A stretch of DNA of 64,000 nt from Scatosoma sp900555925. Its GTDB lineage: Bacteria > Bacillota > Clostridia > Christensenellales > Borkfalkiaceae. Numbering within the stretch: position 1 is the first letter of the stretch; the number at the start of each line of letters is the position of its first letter. Where the stretch lies: contig CAUGYD010000001.1 in NCBI GenBank assembly GCA_959603585.1, positions 400,700 through 464,699 on the forward strand, in the 5' to 3' direction. A program made the position numbers and the translations under genes. Below the pieces are notes generated by a model. That model saw only the letters and a program-made list of their open reading frames with translations, was not told the origin of the DNA and did not search any database. Below are positions 24,961-33,084 of the stretch, piece by piece.

Positions 24961-24990
24961 AAAGAACGAATTTTGAAAAATTCGTTCTTT
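24961..24990 (-). terminator. Terminator of tRNA-Arg
   Basis: AAAGAACGAA (24961-24970) pairs with TTCGTTCTTT (24981-24990). On the minus strand it lies just after the tRNA 3' end and is followed by T's. Confidence 0.6.
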
Positions 24991-24994
24991 TTCA

Positions 24995-25070
24995 TGGTGT
25001 GTCCGCCGGGGCTCGAACCCGGACCGGGAGCGTCGGAGGCTCTAATGGTATCCAATTCCACCACGGGCAC
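24995..25070 (-). tRNA. tRNA-Arg (anticodon CCG)
   Basis: 76 nt including an encoded CCA (24995-24997). The anticodon CCG is at 25034-25036 in the loop CTCCGAC. The T-arm is CCGGG-TTCGAGC-CCCGG and the D-arm is GTGG/CCAT. The acceptor stem has one C-A mismatch (position 4 with 69) and the top of the anticodon stem is imperfect. This fits a gene rebuilt from two halves by integration. The 3' end faces the integrase gene, the usual geometry for a tRNA-targeting element. Confidence 0.8.
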
Positions 25071-25303
25071 ATTTTGCATTTTTATGCGATATTTTCAAAA
25101 ATTTTCTAAAATATATACAGAAAACAAAATAGAAATTTCAGAAAATTCTTCTTTGGCTATTTTTTGCCGTCGGGTATCATTTTATCTCTCAGAGTGTAAA
25201 AAGAGTGTAAATTTTCATTTTGGATAAATGAAACCGCAATATATGGTATATAAAACTCTTGAAATCCACAATATATTGTGGTTTGCTGTGGATAACATAT
25301 TAC
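25071..25303. other. Gap with inverted arm sites and a 16-bp palindrome
   Basis: No gene. It contains GAGTGTAAA twice (25192-25211), TATACCATATATTG on the minus strand (25234-25250) and the perfect palindrome CCACAATATATTGTGG (25266-25281). Both AT-rich motifs recur at the tRNA-Leu locus near 38900 and 39068. I read this as the end of an integrated element. Confidence 0.5.
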
Positions 25304-25343
25304 CGTCGGAGGCCTTTATGGTATCCAATTCCACTACGGGCAC
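25304..25343 (-). pseudogene. 5' half of a tRNA-Arg gene
   Basis: About 40 nt matching the intact tRNA-Arg from its first base through the anticodon loop (GTGCCCGTAGTGGAATTGG, then the same ATACCAT and CTCCGACG). The anticodon stem and T-arm are missing, and unrelated sequence follows. It ends exactly at the anticodon region, as expected for a displaced half after site-specific integration. Confidence 0.75.
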
Positions 25344-25644
25344 ATTTCTATATCGTATTATTCTCATATCGAAGAACCGCCGCATATCGTTTAACAACAA
25401 CCAATATGCCGCGAGCCGCTTTCTTCGTCTGTCCGAAAAGACATTTCTCCCCGCAACAAATCCGATTTCAGCTTTCTTCCGCCGTTTTTCTCCGATTTAT
25501 TCCGCCGACAAAAATGTACGGTTATATTTTACTCTTTTTTACTTCCTTTTTGCAAGCGTTTATGCTATAATATTTCAAAAAAGTAAAAAATTTTTTTGCC
25601 GCAATCGGATTTTTCTTCCGTGCGGCGAAAAAGGCGGTAGTTTT

Positions 25645-26730
25645 ATGGCAGAAACGGTAGTCGTCGGATTGAGCGGCGGCGTGGACAGTTCGGTTGCGGC
25701 GCTCCTTCTGAAAGAGCAGGGCTTCAACGTCATCGGGTTATATATGTTAAATTGGGAGGAAAGCGACGACAGCGGTCGATGCACGGCCGAAGAAGACTTC
25801 GCGGACGTGCGGCGCGTCTGCTCTCTCCTCGATATTCCCTACTATACGGTCAATTTTTCAAAAGAGTATCTCGACAGAGTCTTTTCCTATTTTCTCGCCG
25901 AATACAAGGCGGGCAGAACGCCGAATCCCGACGTGCTCTGCAACCGGGAAATCAAATTCGGCCCCTTTCTCGAAGAGGCCGAAAAGCTGGGCGCAGATTA
26001 TATCGCCACGGGACACTATTGCAAAATTTCTCATGAAAACGGTATCCACAGGCTCTTGAAAGCCGCGGATCAGAACAAGGATCAAACCTATTTCCTCAAT
26101 CAGCTTTCCCAGCGTCAGCTGAAAAACGTCCTTTTCCCCTTACAGGATATCCAAAAGCCCGAAGTCAGAAAAATCGCGCTCGAAAACGGCCTTGCCACGG
26201 CGAAAAAAAAGGACAGCACGGGAATCTGCTTCATCGGAGAACGCAATTTCCGAAAATTCCTCAGCTCTTACCTGCCCGCCCAAAAAGGCAAAATCCTCGA
26301 CCTGACGGGAAAACAGGTCGGCGAACACATGGGGCTTATGTACTATACTTTGGGACAAAGGCGCGGATTAGACCTCGGAGGAATTAAAGGAGAAACGGAA
26401 CAGGGGCGCTGGTTTGTCGTGAAAAAGGACCTCGAAAACAATGTTTTATACGTCTCCCACGGCGACGAGTCCCCTTTGTATTCCAAATCCTGCGAGGTGA
26501 GCGGCTTCAACTGGATTCCCTTCCCCCCGAACGAGCGGGAATTCTCCTGCATGGCAAAATTCCGTTATCGTCAACCCGACCAAAAGGTTCGCGTCAAGAT
26601 AAAGGAGGACGGAAACCTTCACATCAATTTTCAGGAGCCGCAGAGAGCGGTCACGGAAGGTCAGTACGCCGTTTTATACCGAGGCGAGGAATGTCTCGGC
26701 GGCGGCGTCATCGAGAGCGCGGAGTATTGA
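25645..26730 (+). CDS. mnmA: tRNA-specific 2-thiouridylase MnmA
   Basis: 361 residues from the ATG at 25645 with a purine-rich AAGGCGG upstream. The longer frame to 25228 overlaps the tRNA scar. The PP-loop SGGVDSS (10-16) binds ATP. Cys99 (NPDVLCN) and Cys195 (STGICFIGE) are the pair that carries and transfers the persulfide sulfur. MnmA thiolates U34 of tRNA-Lys, Glu and Gln, taking sulfur from a cysteine desulfurase. All signature segments are intact. Its 3' end overlaps the convergent ABC permease gene by 23 bp. Confidence 0.95.
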   Translation: MAETVVVGLSGGVDSSVAALLLKEQGFNVIGLYMLNWEESDDSGRCTAEEDFADVRRVCSLLDIPYYTVNFSKEYLDRVFSYFLAEYKAGRTPNPDVLCNREIKFGPFLEEAEKLGADYIATGHYCKISHENGIHRLLKAADQNKDQTYFLNQLSQRQLKNVLFPLQDIQKPEVRKIALENGLATAKKKDSTGICFIGERNFRKFLSSYLPAQKGKILDLTGKQVGEHMGLMYYTLGQRRGLDLGGIKGETEQGRWFVVKKDLENNVLYVSHGDESPLYSKSCEVSGFNWIPFPPNEREFSCMAKFRYRQPDQKVRVKIKEDGNLHINFQEPQRAVTEGQYAVLYRGEECLGGGVIESAEY

Positions 26731-27643
26731 GCTTTCCGCGCTTTTTCCGTCTCGCGGAAAAATGCACGATCAGGTAATACGCCGCAGCGAGCAGGATGAC
26801 CGAGCCGCCGAGCACGGCGACACAAACGGCGGGAGAGACGGAATTCCCGAAGAAATACAAATTGAAATCGAACGCGTCGCGAAGCGCGGAAACCGCTTCT
26901 GCCGGCGCGTATTTTGCTATTTCCTCCACCGCTCCGCCCATGAAAAAGCGGCGGAACAATACCGTCCCGTAAGTTCCGGGAATAAACATCACGAAATTGC
27001 GGATACCTGCGGCAAACTGGGAAATAGGCATATACGCGCCGCAGAGAAACCCGTACATGGAGGAAGCGATGGTGGCGGCGGCTCCGGCGGCGCCCTCCGT
27101 TTTCAAAAACGTCTCCACGATCACCGCGAGCAAGGCTCCGAACGTGGTACAAAGCACGAGATTTCCTAAGATAAGAAGCACGTCCGCCGCGGTCAAATAC
27201 CAACCGCAGGCGGCGATATAGACAAATCCTATTGCCAAACAGACCAGACAGACCAAAAGCGTGGAAAATATCGTGGCTAAAAAATAGCTCCACGAGAGGA
27301 CGCTCGATTTCACGGGAGCGACGAGAAAATCGTCGATGCGCTTTTTCGCCTTATCCGAAACCATGACCGTCTGCGAGCAAAACGCCAGCGTTACGGACGA
27401 AACGCCCAAAATAGAAGAAATCAGCCACCCCGCGACAAACCCGTTCACCAATTTATCGGGAAGTTCTATATCGGGAAGCGCCGAGGTCAAAGACGATACA
27501 TATACGGAACGCAAAAAGGTTGCAAACAAAACGACGAGAATCAGCGGCGTGATGAGCGACATGAAAAAAGTCTGTTTGTCCTTGAAATATAATTTGATGT
27601 GTCTCGCCGTCAGACAGCGAAGATCCGTCAAGTCTTTACGCAT
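26708..27643 (-). CDS. ABC-2 type transporter permease
   Basis: 311 residues with about six membrane segments, the first after FKDKQTFFMSLITPLILVVLF, in the ABC2_membrane pattern (a helix, a loop of about 30 residues, then a five-helix bundle, with FIPGTYGTVLF in the last third). It overlaps the ATPase gene upstream by 8 nt. Together they make a DrrAB-like exporter, probably for a drug, lipid or peptide. Confidence 0.85.
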   Translation of the reverse strand: MRKDLTDLRCLTARHIKLYFKDKQTFFMSLITPLILVVLFATFLRSVYVSSLTSALPDIELPDKLVNGFVAGWLISSILGVSSVTLAFCSQTVMVSDKAKKRIDDFLVAPVKSSVLSWSYFLATIFSTLLVCLVCLAIGFVYIAACGWYLTAADVLLILGNLVLCTTFGALLAVIVETFLKTEGAAGAAATIASSMYGFLCGAYMPISQFAAGIRNFVMFIPGTYGTVLFRRFFMGGAVEEIAKYAPAEAVSALRDAFDFNLYFFGNSVSPAVCVAVLGGSVILLAAAYYLIVHFSARRKKRGKLNTPRSR

Positions 27644-28565
27644 TTTCCGCTCCTCCCGATAATTGTTTTCCCGTCGCCTTCAAAAAGACGTCGTCCATCT
27701 TCCCCTTTTCCACCTCAAAATCCGAAAACGCTTCGGGATAGGCGAAAATCAGCCTTCGGACTTCCGCGACGTTCGGAATTTCAATGAGGACATGCCCCTC
27801 GCGTTCCTCCGAAAGCAATCCTTCCTTCTCAATCATGGAGAAAAGAGTTTCGTTCTTTTCGTACACTTTGATGAAATCGGACGCATAAGCGTTTTTCAAT
27901 CCGACGGGCGTATCGCAGGCGACGACTTTTCCGCAGTCCAGAATCACCACGTAATCGGATTCGGCGGCCTCCTCCATGTAATGCGTCGTCAAAAATATAG
28001 TCAGCCCCGTCTCTTTCCGCAAATCGTTCAGGCAATTCCAGACCATGATTCTCGTCTGCGGGTCGAGCCCCGTCGTCGGTTCGTCGAGAATGAGAATTTT
28101 CGGCCGATGTAAAAGCGCGCGGGCAATATCGATCCGCCGCCGCTGTCCGCCCGACAGTTTCCCGAGCGGCCGCCGCAAAAGCCCTTTCAAATCCAGCCGT
28201 TTCGTCAAATCGTCCAGCGTTTCCGAATACCGTTTCCCCGTGAGCCCGTACAGCGCCGCGCGATAGCGGAGATTATCCCCCGCGGAAAGCTCCTTATCCA
28301 GAGCGCTCCCCTGAAACACGACGCCGAGTTTCGATTTTACCGCGTCGAGGTCATAGTCAATGTTTACGCCGTCTACGACTACCTCCCCCGAATCTTTCTC
28401 GCGCACGCCCGAAATAATGTCTATCGTCGTGCTCTTTCCCGCACCGTTCAGCCCCAGAAAAGAAAACAACTCCCCGTCCCGAACCTCGAAAGATACGTCG
28501 TCCACGGCTTTGACGTCTTTGAAATACTTTTTCAGATGTTCAACCTTAATAATCGCCTTTCCCAT
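27636..28565 (-). CDS. ABC transporter ATP-binding protein (DrrA-like)
   Basis: 309 residues from the ATG at 28565. The frame extends to 28694, but that part overlaps the TetR gene. Walker A is GLNGAGKST, followed by a Q-loop (VVFQGS), the signature LSGGQRRR, Walker B ILILDEPTTGLD and the H-loop TTHY. The C-terminal domain of about 80 residues is typical of DrrA-type ATPases. It energises the permease encoded next. The operon order is TetR, ATPase, permease with overlapping genes (TGATG between TetR and ATPase). Confidence 0.9.
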   Translation of the reverse strand: MGKAIIKVEHLKKYFKDVKAVDDVSFEVRDGELFSFLGLNGAGKSTTIDIISGVREKDSGEVVVDGVNIDYDLDAVKSKLGVVFQGSALDKELSAGDNLRYRAALYGLTGKRYSETLDDLTKRLDLKGLLRRPLGKLSGGQRRRIDIARALLHRPKILILDEPTTGLDPQTRIMVWNCLNDLRKETGLTIFLTTHYMEEAAESDYVVILDCGKVVACDTPVGLKNAYASDFIKVYEKNETLFSMIEKEGLLSEEREGHVLIEIPNVAEVRRLIFAYPEAFSDFEVEKGKMDDVFLKATGKQLSGGAENA

Positions 28566-29122
28566 CAAACCTCTTCCTTTAATTTGTTTTTTATTCCCTG
28601 AAATGCGTCCGTCAGCATACAATCGATCTGCTCTTCGGTAAACTCCGCGGTATCCGTCACGATCATGGATGCGATTCCGTGAACGAATATCCACATCTCC
28701 AAATAAAGTTTTTCCGATTTCTCCTTATTTAACTCCGACGCGGCGGCAGCCGCGGCGGAGATCCGCGGAGCATTCGGGTCCGCGGACGGAAACGCCGCCC
28801 CCTTTTTCGCCGACATGAACAACAGCCGAAACAAATTCGGCTCCCGACGCGCAAAACGGATATACGCTTTGCCCACCCCCTTGAAACCTTTCTCCTCTTT
28901 CAGCCCCTCTTCGATAAAAACTCCGTATATCTCGAATCCCCTCTTTACGACCGCTTCCTTTAATCCTTCCATATTCCCGAAACAAGAAAAAATCGGAGAG
29001 GTGGAACAGCTTAACCGCTTCGCCAAATCCCGAGCGTTCAGCCTCCCGAATCCCTTCTCCCGCACTTCCTCCAAAGCTCCGTTCAATATATCCTTCTCTT
29101 TTAATTTCGCTTTCGGCGGCAT
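28565..29122 (-). CDS. TetR family transcriptional regulator
   Basis: 185 residues. The N-terminal HTH (ILNGALEEVREKGFGRLNARDLAKRLSCSTSPIFSCFGNMEGLKEAV) is typical of TetR proteins. The C-terminal ligand domain resembles TetR_C of the WHG type (YLEMWIFVHGIASMIVTDT). It is the first gene of the exporter operon, so it probably represses it and releases DNA on binding a ligand. A 14-bp perfect palindrome lies 34 bp upstream of its start. Confidence 0.85.
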   Translation of the reverse strand: MPPKAKLKEKDILNGALEEVREKGFGRLNARDLAKRLSCSTSPIFSCFGNMEGLKEAVVKRGFEIYGVFIEEGLKEEKGFKGVGKAYIRFARREPNLFRLLFMSAKKGAAFPSADPNAPRISAAAAAASELNKEKSEKLYLEMWIFVHGIASMIVTDTAEFTEEQIDCMLTDAFQGIKNKLKEEV

Positions 29123-29155
29123 ATCCGTTTTCCTCCGTAAAATATCATCTGTTAT

Positions 29156-29169
29156 ATAACATATGTTAT
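29156..29169. promoter_or_regulatory. Palindromic operator of the TetR operon
   Basis: ATAACATATGTTAT is a perfect 14-bp palindrome directly upstream of the TetR gene, overlapping a second palindrome GTTATATAAC (29151-29160). It is the likely autoregulatory operator. Confidence 0.6.
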
Positions 29170-29312
29170 TTTATAATGTTTTCGGAAAAAAGTCAAGCGT
29201 TTTGAACAAAAAAACGCCGTTTTACGGAGACGAAACAAAGACGGCGCGAAACGGGGTCGTTTTCAAAAACGTCAAACAAAGCGGTGAAGCAGATTTTTGC
29301 CGCACAGAAAAA

Positions 29313-29342
29313 AACCGAGACAACCTTTGGGTTGTCCCGGTT
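29313..29342 (-). terminator. Terminator of secB-like gene
   Basis: On the minus strand a stem of about 12 bp (CCGGGACAACC with GGTTGTCTCGG, one G-T pair) is followed by TTTTTTT. Confidence 0.7.
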
Positions 29343-29346
29343 ATAT

Positions 29347-29458
29347 ATACCGAACGATTCTGTTTTAATTAAATATACCGAACGATTGTGTTCGAGTCAA
29401 ACACACCGAGCGGTACGATTTTCGTCACGCGTACCGAACGATACGTCTCAGTTGAGCA
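29347..29458. repeat. Four imperfect repeats with a 28-bp period
   Basis: The core ACCGAaCGat recurs at 29349, 29377, 29405 (as ACCGAGCGGTACGATT) and 29433, exactly 28 bp apart each time. The array lies in the 3' untranslated region of the secB-like gene and overlaps its stop codon. Confidence 0.65.
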
Positions 29459-29897
29459 TTTCGGGATTCTCGAAGGAGAGAGTCGCGTTCTTTTCGCCCC
29501 TGTCCTCGGGGAACATGGTACCCGCGGGGATTACAGGGAGAATGAGGGGGTTGATGAAAGCGTTCGCCGTCAGAGCGGAAACCGCGCTTCTCAGGTAAGG
29601 ATACACGATTTCGGTGGTGCTGATGGCGAGAACCTGTCTGTCCTCGTCGGTCTTGACGTCCTCCGCCTCGAAAATGCCGACCAGACGCGCTTTCAGATTG
29701 AAGGGCTTGGGTTCGGTCTCGGTGGATTCCACTTTCACTTCGAGGGAAACGAAATAGAGCTTGTCGTTTTCCTGAACTCTTCTGATGGTACGGGAAAACT
29801 GGGGCTTGATTTCAAATTTCGTGTTTTTTTCCATTTTCACCCGATTGATGGTGTAAGAAAGTTCTTCGGCAGTAATGCCTCTCAATGCATATTTCAT
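29448..29897 (-). CDS. SecB-like protein-export chaperone
   Basis: 149 residues. The pattern of SecB is visible in its second half: LKARLVGIFEAED, then EIVYPYLRSAVSALTANAFINPLILPVI, matching the GIF, FPYAR and F-P-x-L-N-L-x-P landmarks of proteobacterial SecB. SecB tetramers hold precursor proteins unfolded before export. In Bacillota such proteins are less usual, and some are chaperones of toxin-antitoxin systems, but no toxin gene is adjacent here. A good promoter lies upstream (29936-29964). Confidence 0.7.
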   Translation of the reverse strand: MKYALRGITAEELSYTINRVKMEKNTKFEIKPQFSRTIRRVQENDKLYFVSLEVKVESTETEPKPFNLKARLVGIFEAEDVKTDEDRQVLAISTTEIVYPYLRSAVSALTANAFINPLILPVIPAGTMFPEDRGEKNATLSFENPEMLN

Positions 29898-29935
29898 AAT
29901 CGAATACCTCGTTATCGAATATTTTGATTTTTCTA

Positions 29936-29964
29936 ATTATACCATATCTTCCGCTTTTTGTCAA
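29936..29964 (-). promoter_or_regulatory. Promoter of secB-like gene
   Basis: On the minus strand TTGACA (29959-29964) and TATAAT (29936-29941) are 17 bp apart, about 40 bp before the start codon. Confidence 0.75.
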
Positions 29965-30011
29965 TAGCGGATTGTAAATTCTTTCGTTTTATTTTATTTT
30001 TTCCCAACCGA

Positions 30012-30040
30012 TTGCTTTCGGGCGGAAAATATGCTATACT
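30012..30040 (+). promoter_or_regulatory. Promoter upstream of the MacB-like gene
   Basis: TTGCTT (30012-30017) and TATACT (30035-30040) with a 17-bp spacer. Confidence 0.6.
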
Positions 30041-30147
30041 GTATACAATATGAACCATTAAGCGGGAAACTATGAGCGCGTTTCTCTTTCCGGAGATTTT
30101 CTTTCGGGGAAAGAAAACGCGGCTCGGCACTTTTAGGAGAAGAGAAT

Positions 30148-33075
30148 ATGTTGGAAGTCATTCACCTCACAAAACTCTACAAGACAAAGGGCGGCGCGGA
30201 CGTCCGGGCGCTGGACGACGTCTCCCTGCGCTTTCCCGAAAAGGGCATGGTCTTTCTTTTGGGACGGAGCGGAAGCGGAAAATCCACGCTTTTGAACGTC
30301 TGCGGCGGACTCGATTCCCCCACGTCGGGGGAAATCGTCGTCAAGGGCAGGAGCAGCAGGGACTTTACCCAAAGCGATTTCGACAGCTACCGCAACACCT
30401 TCGTGGGATTCGTGTTCCAGGAATACAATATTCTGGACGAATTTTCCGTCGAGGACAATATCGCGCTCGCGCTCGAACTACAAGGCAAGCCTAAGGACAA
30501 AAAGACGATAGAAAAGCTCCTTGCCGACGTGGATCTGTCGGGTTACGCAAAGCGCAAGCCCAACACCCTTTCGGGCGGACAGAAGCAGCGCATCGCGATC
30601 GCACGGGCGCTCGTCAAAAATCCCGAAATCATCATGGCGGACGAGCCGACGGGCGCGCTCGATTCCTCTACGGGGAAACAGGTGCTCGATACTTTGAAAA
30701 AGCTCTCGGAAAACAAACTCGTCATCGTCGTTTCCCACGACAGGGATTTCGCGGAACAGTACGGGGATCGCATCGTCGAACTCAAAGACGGAAAAATCAT
30801 CTCCGACGTCAGCAAGGCGCGCGCGGAGAGCGCCGCTTTAAGCGCCAACCTCACGGTTTCGGGCGACACGCTCTGCGTGAAGTCGGGCGCGGCGCTTTCG
30901 GATACCGATTTTGAGGCCGTAAAAGCCTTTCTGACGCGCACGGAGGGCAGCGTCGTCATCTCGGGCGACCAAAGGGAGATTTCGCTGTTTAAGCAGGTTT
31001 CAAGGCTTCAAGACGACGGTTCGAAAGAAGTGTTCCGCCCGACGGACGAAAAACAGACGCCGAAGAAAGAATATTCCCCCGACGACAGCAGATTTATCCG
31101 TTCCAAGCTCCCCGCGCGCCACGCGGTGAAAATAGGCATTTCGGGAATGAAATCCAAACCTCTGCGCCTGTTCTTCACCATACTCCTCTGTACGGTTTCT
31201 TTCGTCATGTTCGGACTCCTTTCCACCATGATGGTCTACGACGAAGAAGCGACGATGAAGAGCAATCTCCGCAGTTCCGACTACACGACGATGAGCGTTT
31301 CAAAGAGATATCGGATGACCGTCGAAAGAGGCGAAGGCGAAAATTTTTATTCTTGGAACCAAGACCAAGAAACGCCCTTTACGCCCGCCGAAGTCGAAGC
31401 ATACAGGGAACGGTTTCCCGGAGCTATGCCCGCAATCCGTTGGCAGAGTTCTTTCCATAACTCCAATCAGGGCAAAAGTGTCTATTATGAAAATATGAAC
31501 CGCTATGTCCTCTCCGCCTCGGAAACGGATTTTTCCGAAAAAATGGTCTGCGGCGTTCTTCCCCAAGAGGACGACGAAATCTGCATTTCTTCTTATCAGG
31601 CCGACTGTTTCATAGAAAACGGACTTCTTGACCCCGAAACAAAGGAAGAATATACGCTCACGGACAGAAATTCCCTCATCGGAAAAAAAGCCGTGTTGAA
31701 CAATATTTCGTTCACGATTGTCGGTATATACGATTGCGGAAAAATCCCCTCTGCGTATGACGCCGTAAAAGATTCTACGGAATCCGCGGAAATAGATTAT
31801 GATTTACAATACTCTTTTCAAGAAGATATTAAAGCCTACGAAGCGGCTATATTTACAAATTCGTTTTTCGACAGCCTCAAAAGGACTTCTTCGGGAGAAC
31901 GTCTGAGGGAGCTTTTTTCCTCAAAACAGGTCTACATACAGGCTTCCGACTATTATGACTGTTATTATGCCTCTTTCGGAAAATTCCGCGATAAAATTCC
32001 GGTTACATTTTTCGAGGAGGGAAAGACGCAGCCGGACAAGGGAGAAGTCGTCGTGCCTATCCGAACATTTTCGAAATTGCTCGAAATTGCGTTGGCAAAC
32101 AGAATCCCCGACCTGACGGTAGAAGAACTTTGGGAGCTTGACCAACAATTAAATTACGGTTCATCTTCCGCGCCTTCTATCAACGATAAGCTTTTGGCGA
32201 TCGAACGGGGCTATAATGATTATACCGGTGAACCTCTCAGTGAAGAAATGACCTTGGAATATCTTTCCGATATATTTTCATTCATGAAAGAATGGGAACT
32301 TTCGCTGAAAGAGTTTACCTTGGAGGACTCTTACGAAAATCCCCTCCTCGATTATCCGTTAACCACCGTCGGAATCTCGTTAGCGAGCGGCTATTTATAC
32401 AATATTCCCGACTCGTATATCCTCACAGACGAGGAGACGGAGGAAATGTTAACCAAGGCACTTTATGACCCGAACGACGAACGGCAAATCACGAATTACA
32501 AAGTTCCCGAAGATGCCGTATACGACGCAATCATTCTCCCCTACGACCGCAGCGCCGCTCAGACGGATTTTCTCGCCGCGAATACGGGAAAATGGCAGGC
32601 AGACGACAGCGGAATCCGCCTCGATTGCGCGCTTGTAAGCGCTGTTCAAAACGCTTCTGGAATGGTGGATACTTTGTATAAAGTATTTCTCTATGCGGGG
32701 CTCGTTATAGCGGCGTTCTCCGCACTGCTGCTCTGTAATTTTATTTCCATATCCATTTCCTATAAGAAAAAGGAAATCGGCATTCTCCGCGCGGTCGGCG
32801 CGAGGAGCTTCGACGTATTCAAAATTTTCTTTTCGGAATCCCTCGTCATCTCCGTCATCTGTATCCTGCTCTCCTGCGCGGGCGGCATCGTTGCCTGCCA
32901 CTTCATCAACGCCGAGGTGAGCGCGCTTTTAGCGGGTGTTTCCATTTTCGTGTTCGGGCCTCTGTCCGTCCTCATGCTGGTGGACGTGGCGCTCGTCACG
33001 GCGCTCGTCGCCACATTCCTGCCCGTCTACCACACGGCAAAGAAAAAACCCGTCGAATCCATTCGCGCCCTGTAA
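30148..33075 (+). CDS. ABC transporter, fused ATPase and FtsX-type permease
   Basis: 975 residues. The N-terminal ATPase (1-220) has Walker A GRSGSGKST (39-47), the signature LSGGQKQR and Walker B IMADEPTGALDS. A linker and a first membrane helix (about 338-358) follow, then a large periplasmic-type outer domain (about 360-850). The C-terminal end has three helices and the MacB/FtsX signature KKEIGILRAVGARSFDVFKIFF. The fused ATPase and FtsX layout resembles MacB, but with one permease helix before and three after the outer domain. Such proteins work as mechanotransmitters or peptide/lipid exporters rather than classic pumps. It is followed 9 nt later by a DNA glycosylase gene. Confidence 0.85.
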   Translation: MLEVIHLTKLYKTKGGADVRALDDVSLRFPEKGMVFLLGRSGSGKSTLLNVCGGLDSPTSGEIVVKGRSSRDFTQSDFDSYRNTFVGFVFQEYNILDEFSVEDNIALALELQGKPKDKKTIEKLLADVDLSGYAKRKPNTLSGGQKQRIAIARALVKNPEIIMADEPTGALDSSTGKQVLDTLKKLSENKLVIVVSHDRDFAEQYGDRIVELKDGKIISDVSKARAESAALSANLTVSGDTLCVKSGAALSDTDFEAVKAFLTRTEGSVVISGDQREISLFKQVSRLQDDGSKEVFRPTDEKQTPKKEYSPDDSRFIRSKLPARHAVKIGISGMKSKPLRLFFTILLCTVSFVMFGLLSTMMVYDEEATMKSNLRSSDYTTMSVSKRYRMTVERGEGENFYSWNQDQETPFTPAEVEAYRERFPGAMPAIRWQSSFHNSNQGKSVYYENMNRYVLSASETDFSEKMVCGVLPQEDDEICISSYQADCFIENGLLDPETKEEYTLTDRNSLIGKKAVLNNISFTIVGIYDCGKIPSAYDAVKDSTESAEIDYDLQYSFQEDIKAYEAAIFTNSFFDSLKRTSSGERLRELFSSKQVYIQASDYYDCYYASFGKFRDKIPVTFFEEGKTQPDKGEVVVPIRTFSKLLEIALANRIPDLTVEELWELDQQLNYGSSSAPSINDKLLAIERGYNDYTGEPLSEEMTLEYLSDIFSFMKEWELSLKEFTLEDSYENPLLDYPLTTVGISLASGYLYNIPDSYILTDEETEEMLTKALYDPNDERQITNYKVPEDAVYDAIILPYDRSAAQTDFLAANTGKWQADDSGIRLDCALVSAVQNASGMVDTLYKVFLYAGLVIAAFSALLLCNFISISISYKKKEIGILRAVGARSFDVFKIFFSESLVISVICILLSCAGGIVACHFINAEVSALLAGVSIFVFGPLSVLMLVDVALVTALVATFLPVYHTAKKKPVESIRAL

Positions 33076-33084
33076 CGATAATTT

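Noticed and set aside
3134..24990. Calling the region a standard integrative conjugative element
   Set aside because: PcfK/PcfJ-like genes and an integrase are present, but I see no VirB4, VirD4/TcpA, VirB6-like or peptidoglycan hydrolase genes in the 21 kb.
25228..26730. A 500-residue MnmA with a long N-terminal extension
   Set aside because: The extension runs through the tRNA scar and has no ribosome site. MnmA starts at 25645.
26661..27293. A 210-residue Arg-rich minus-strand protein
   Set aside because: A shadow of the ABC permease in another frame on the same strand.
29347..29458. CRISPR array
   Set aside because: Only about 11 of 28 bases are shared per unit, there are no distinct constant repeats and spacers, and no cas genes are nearby.
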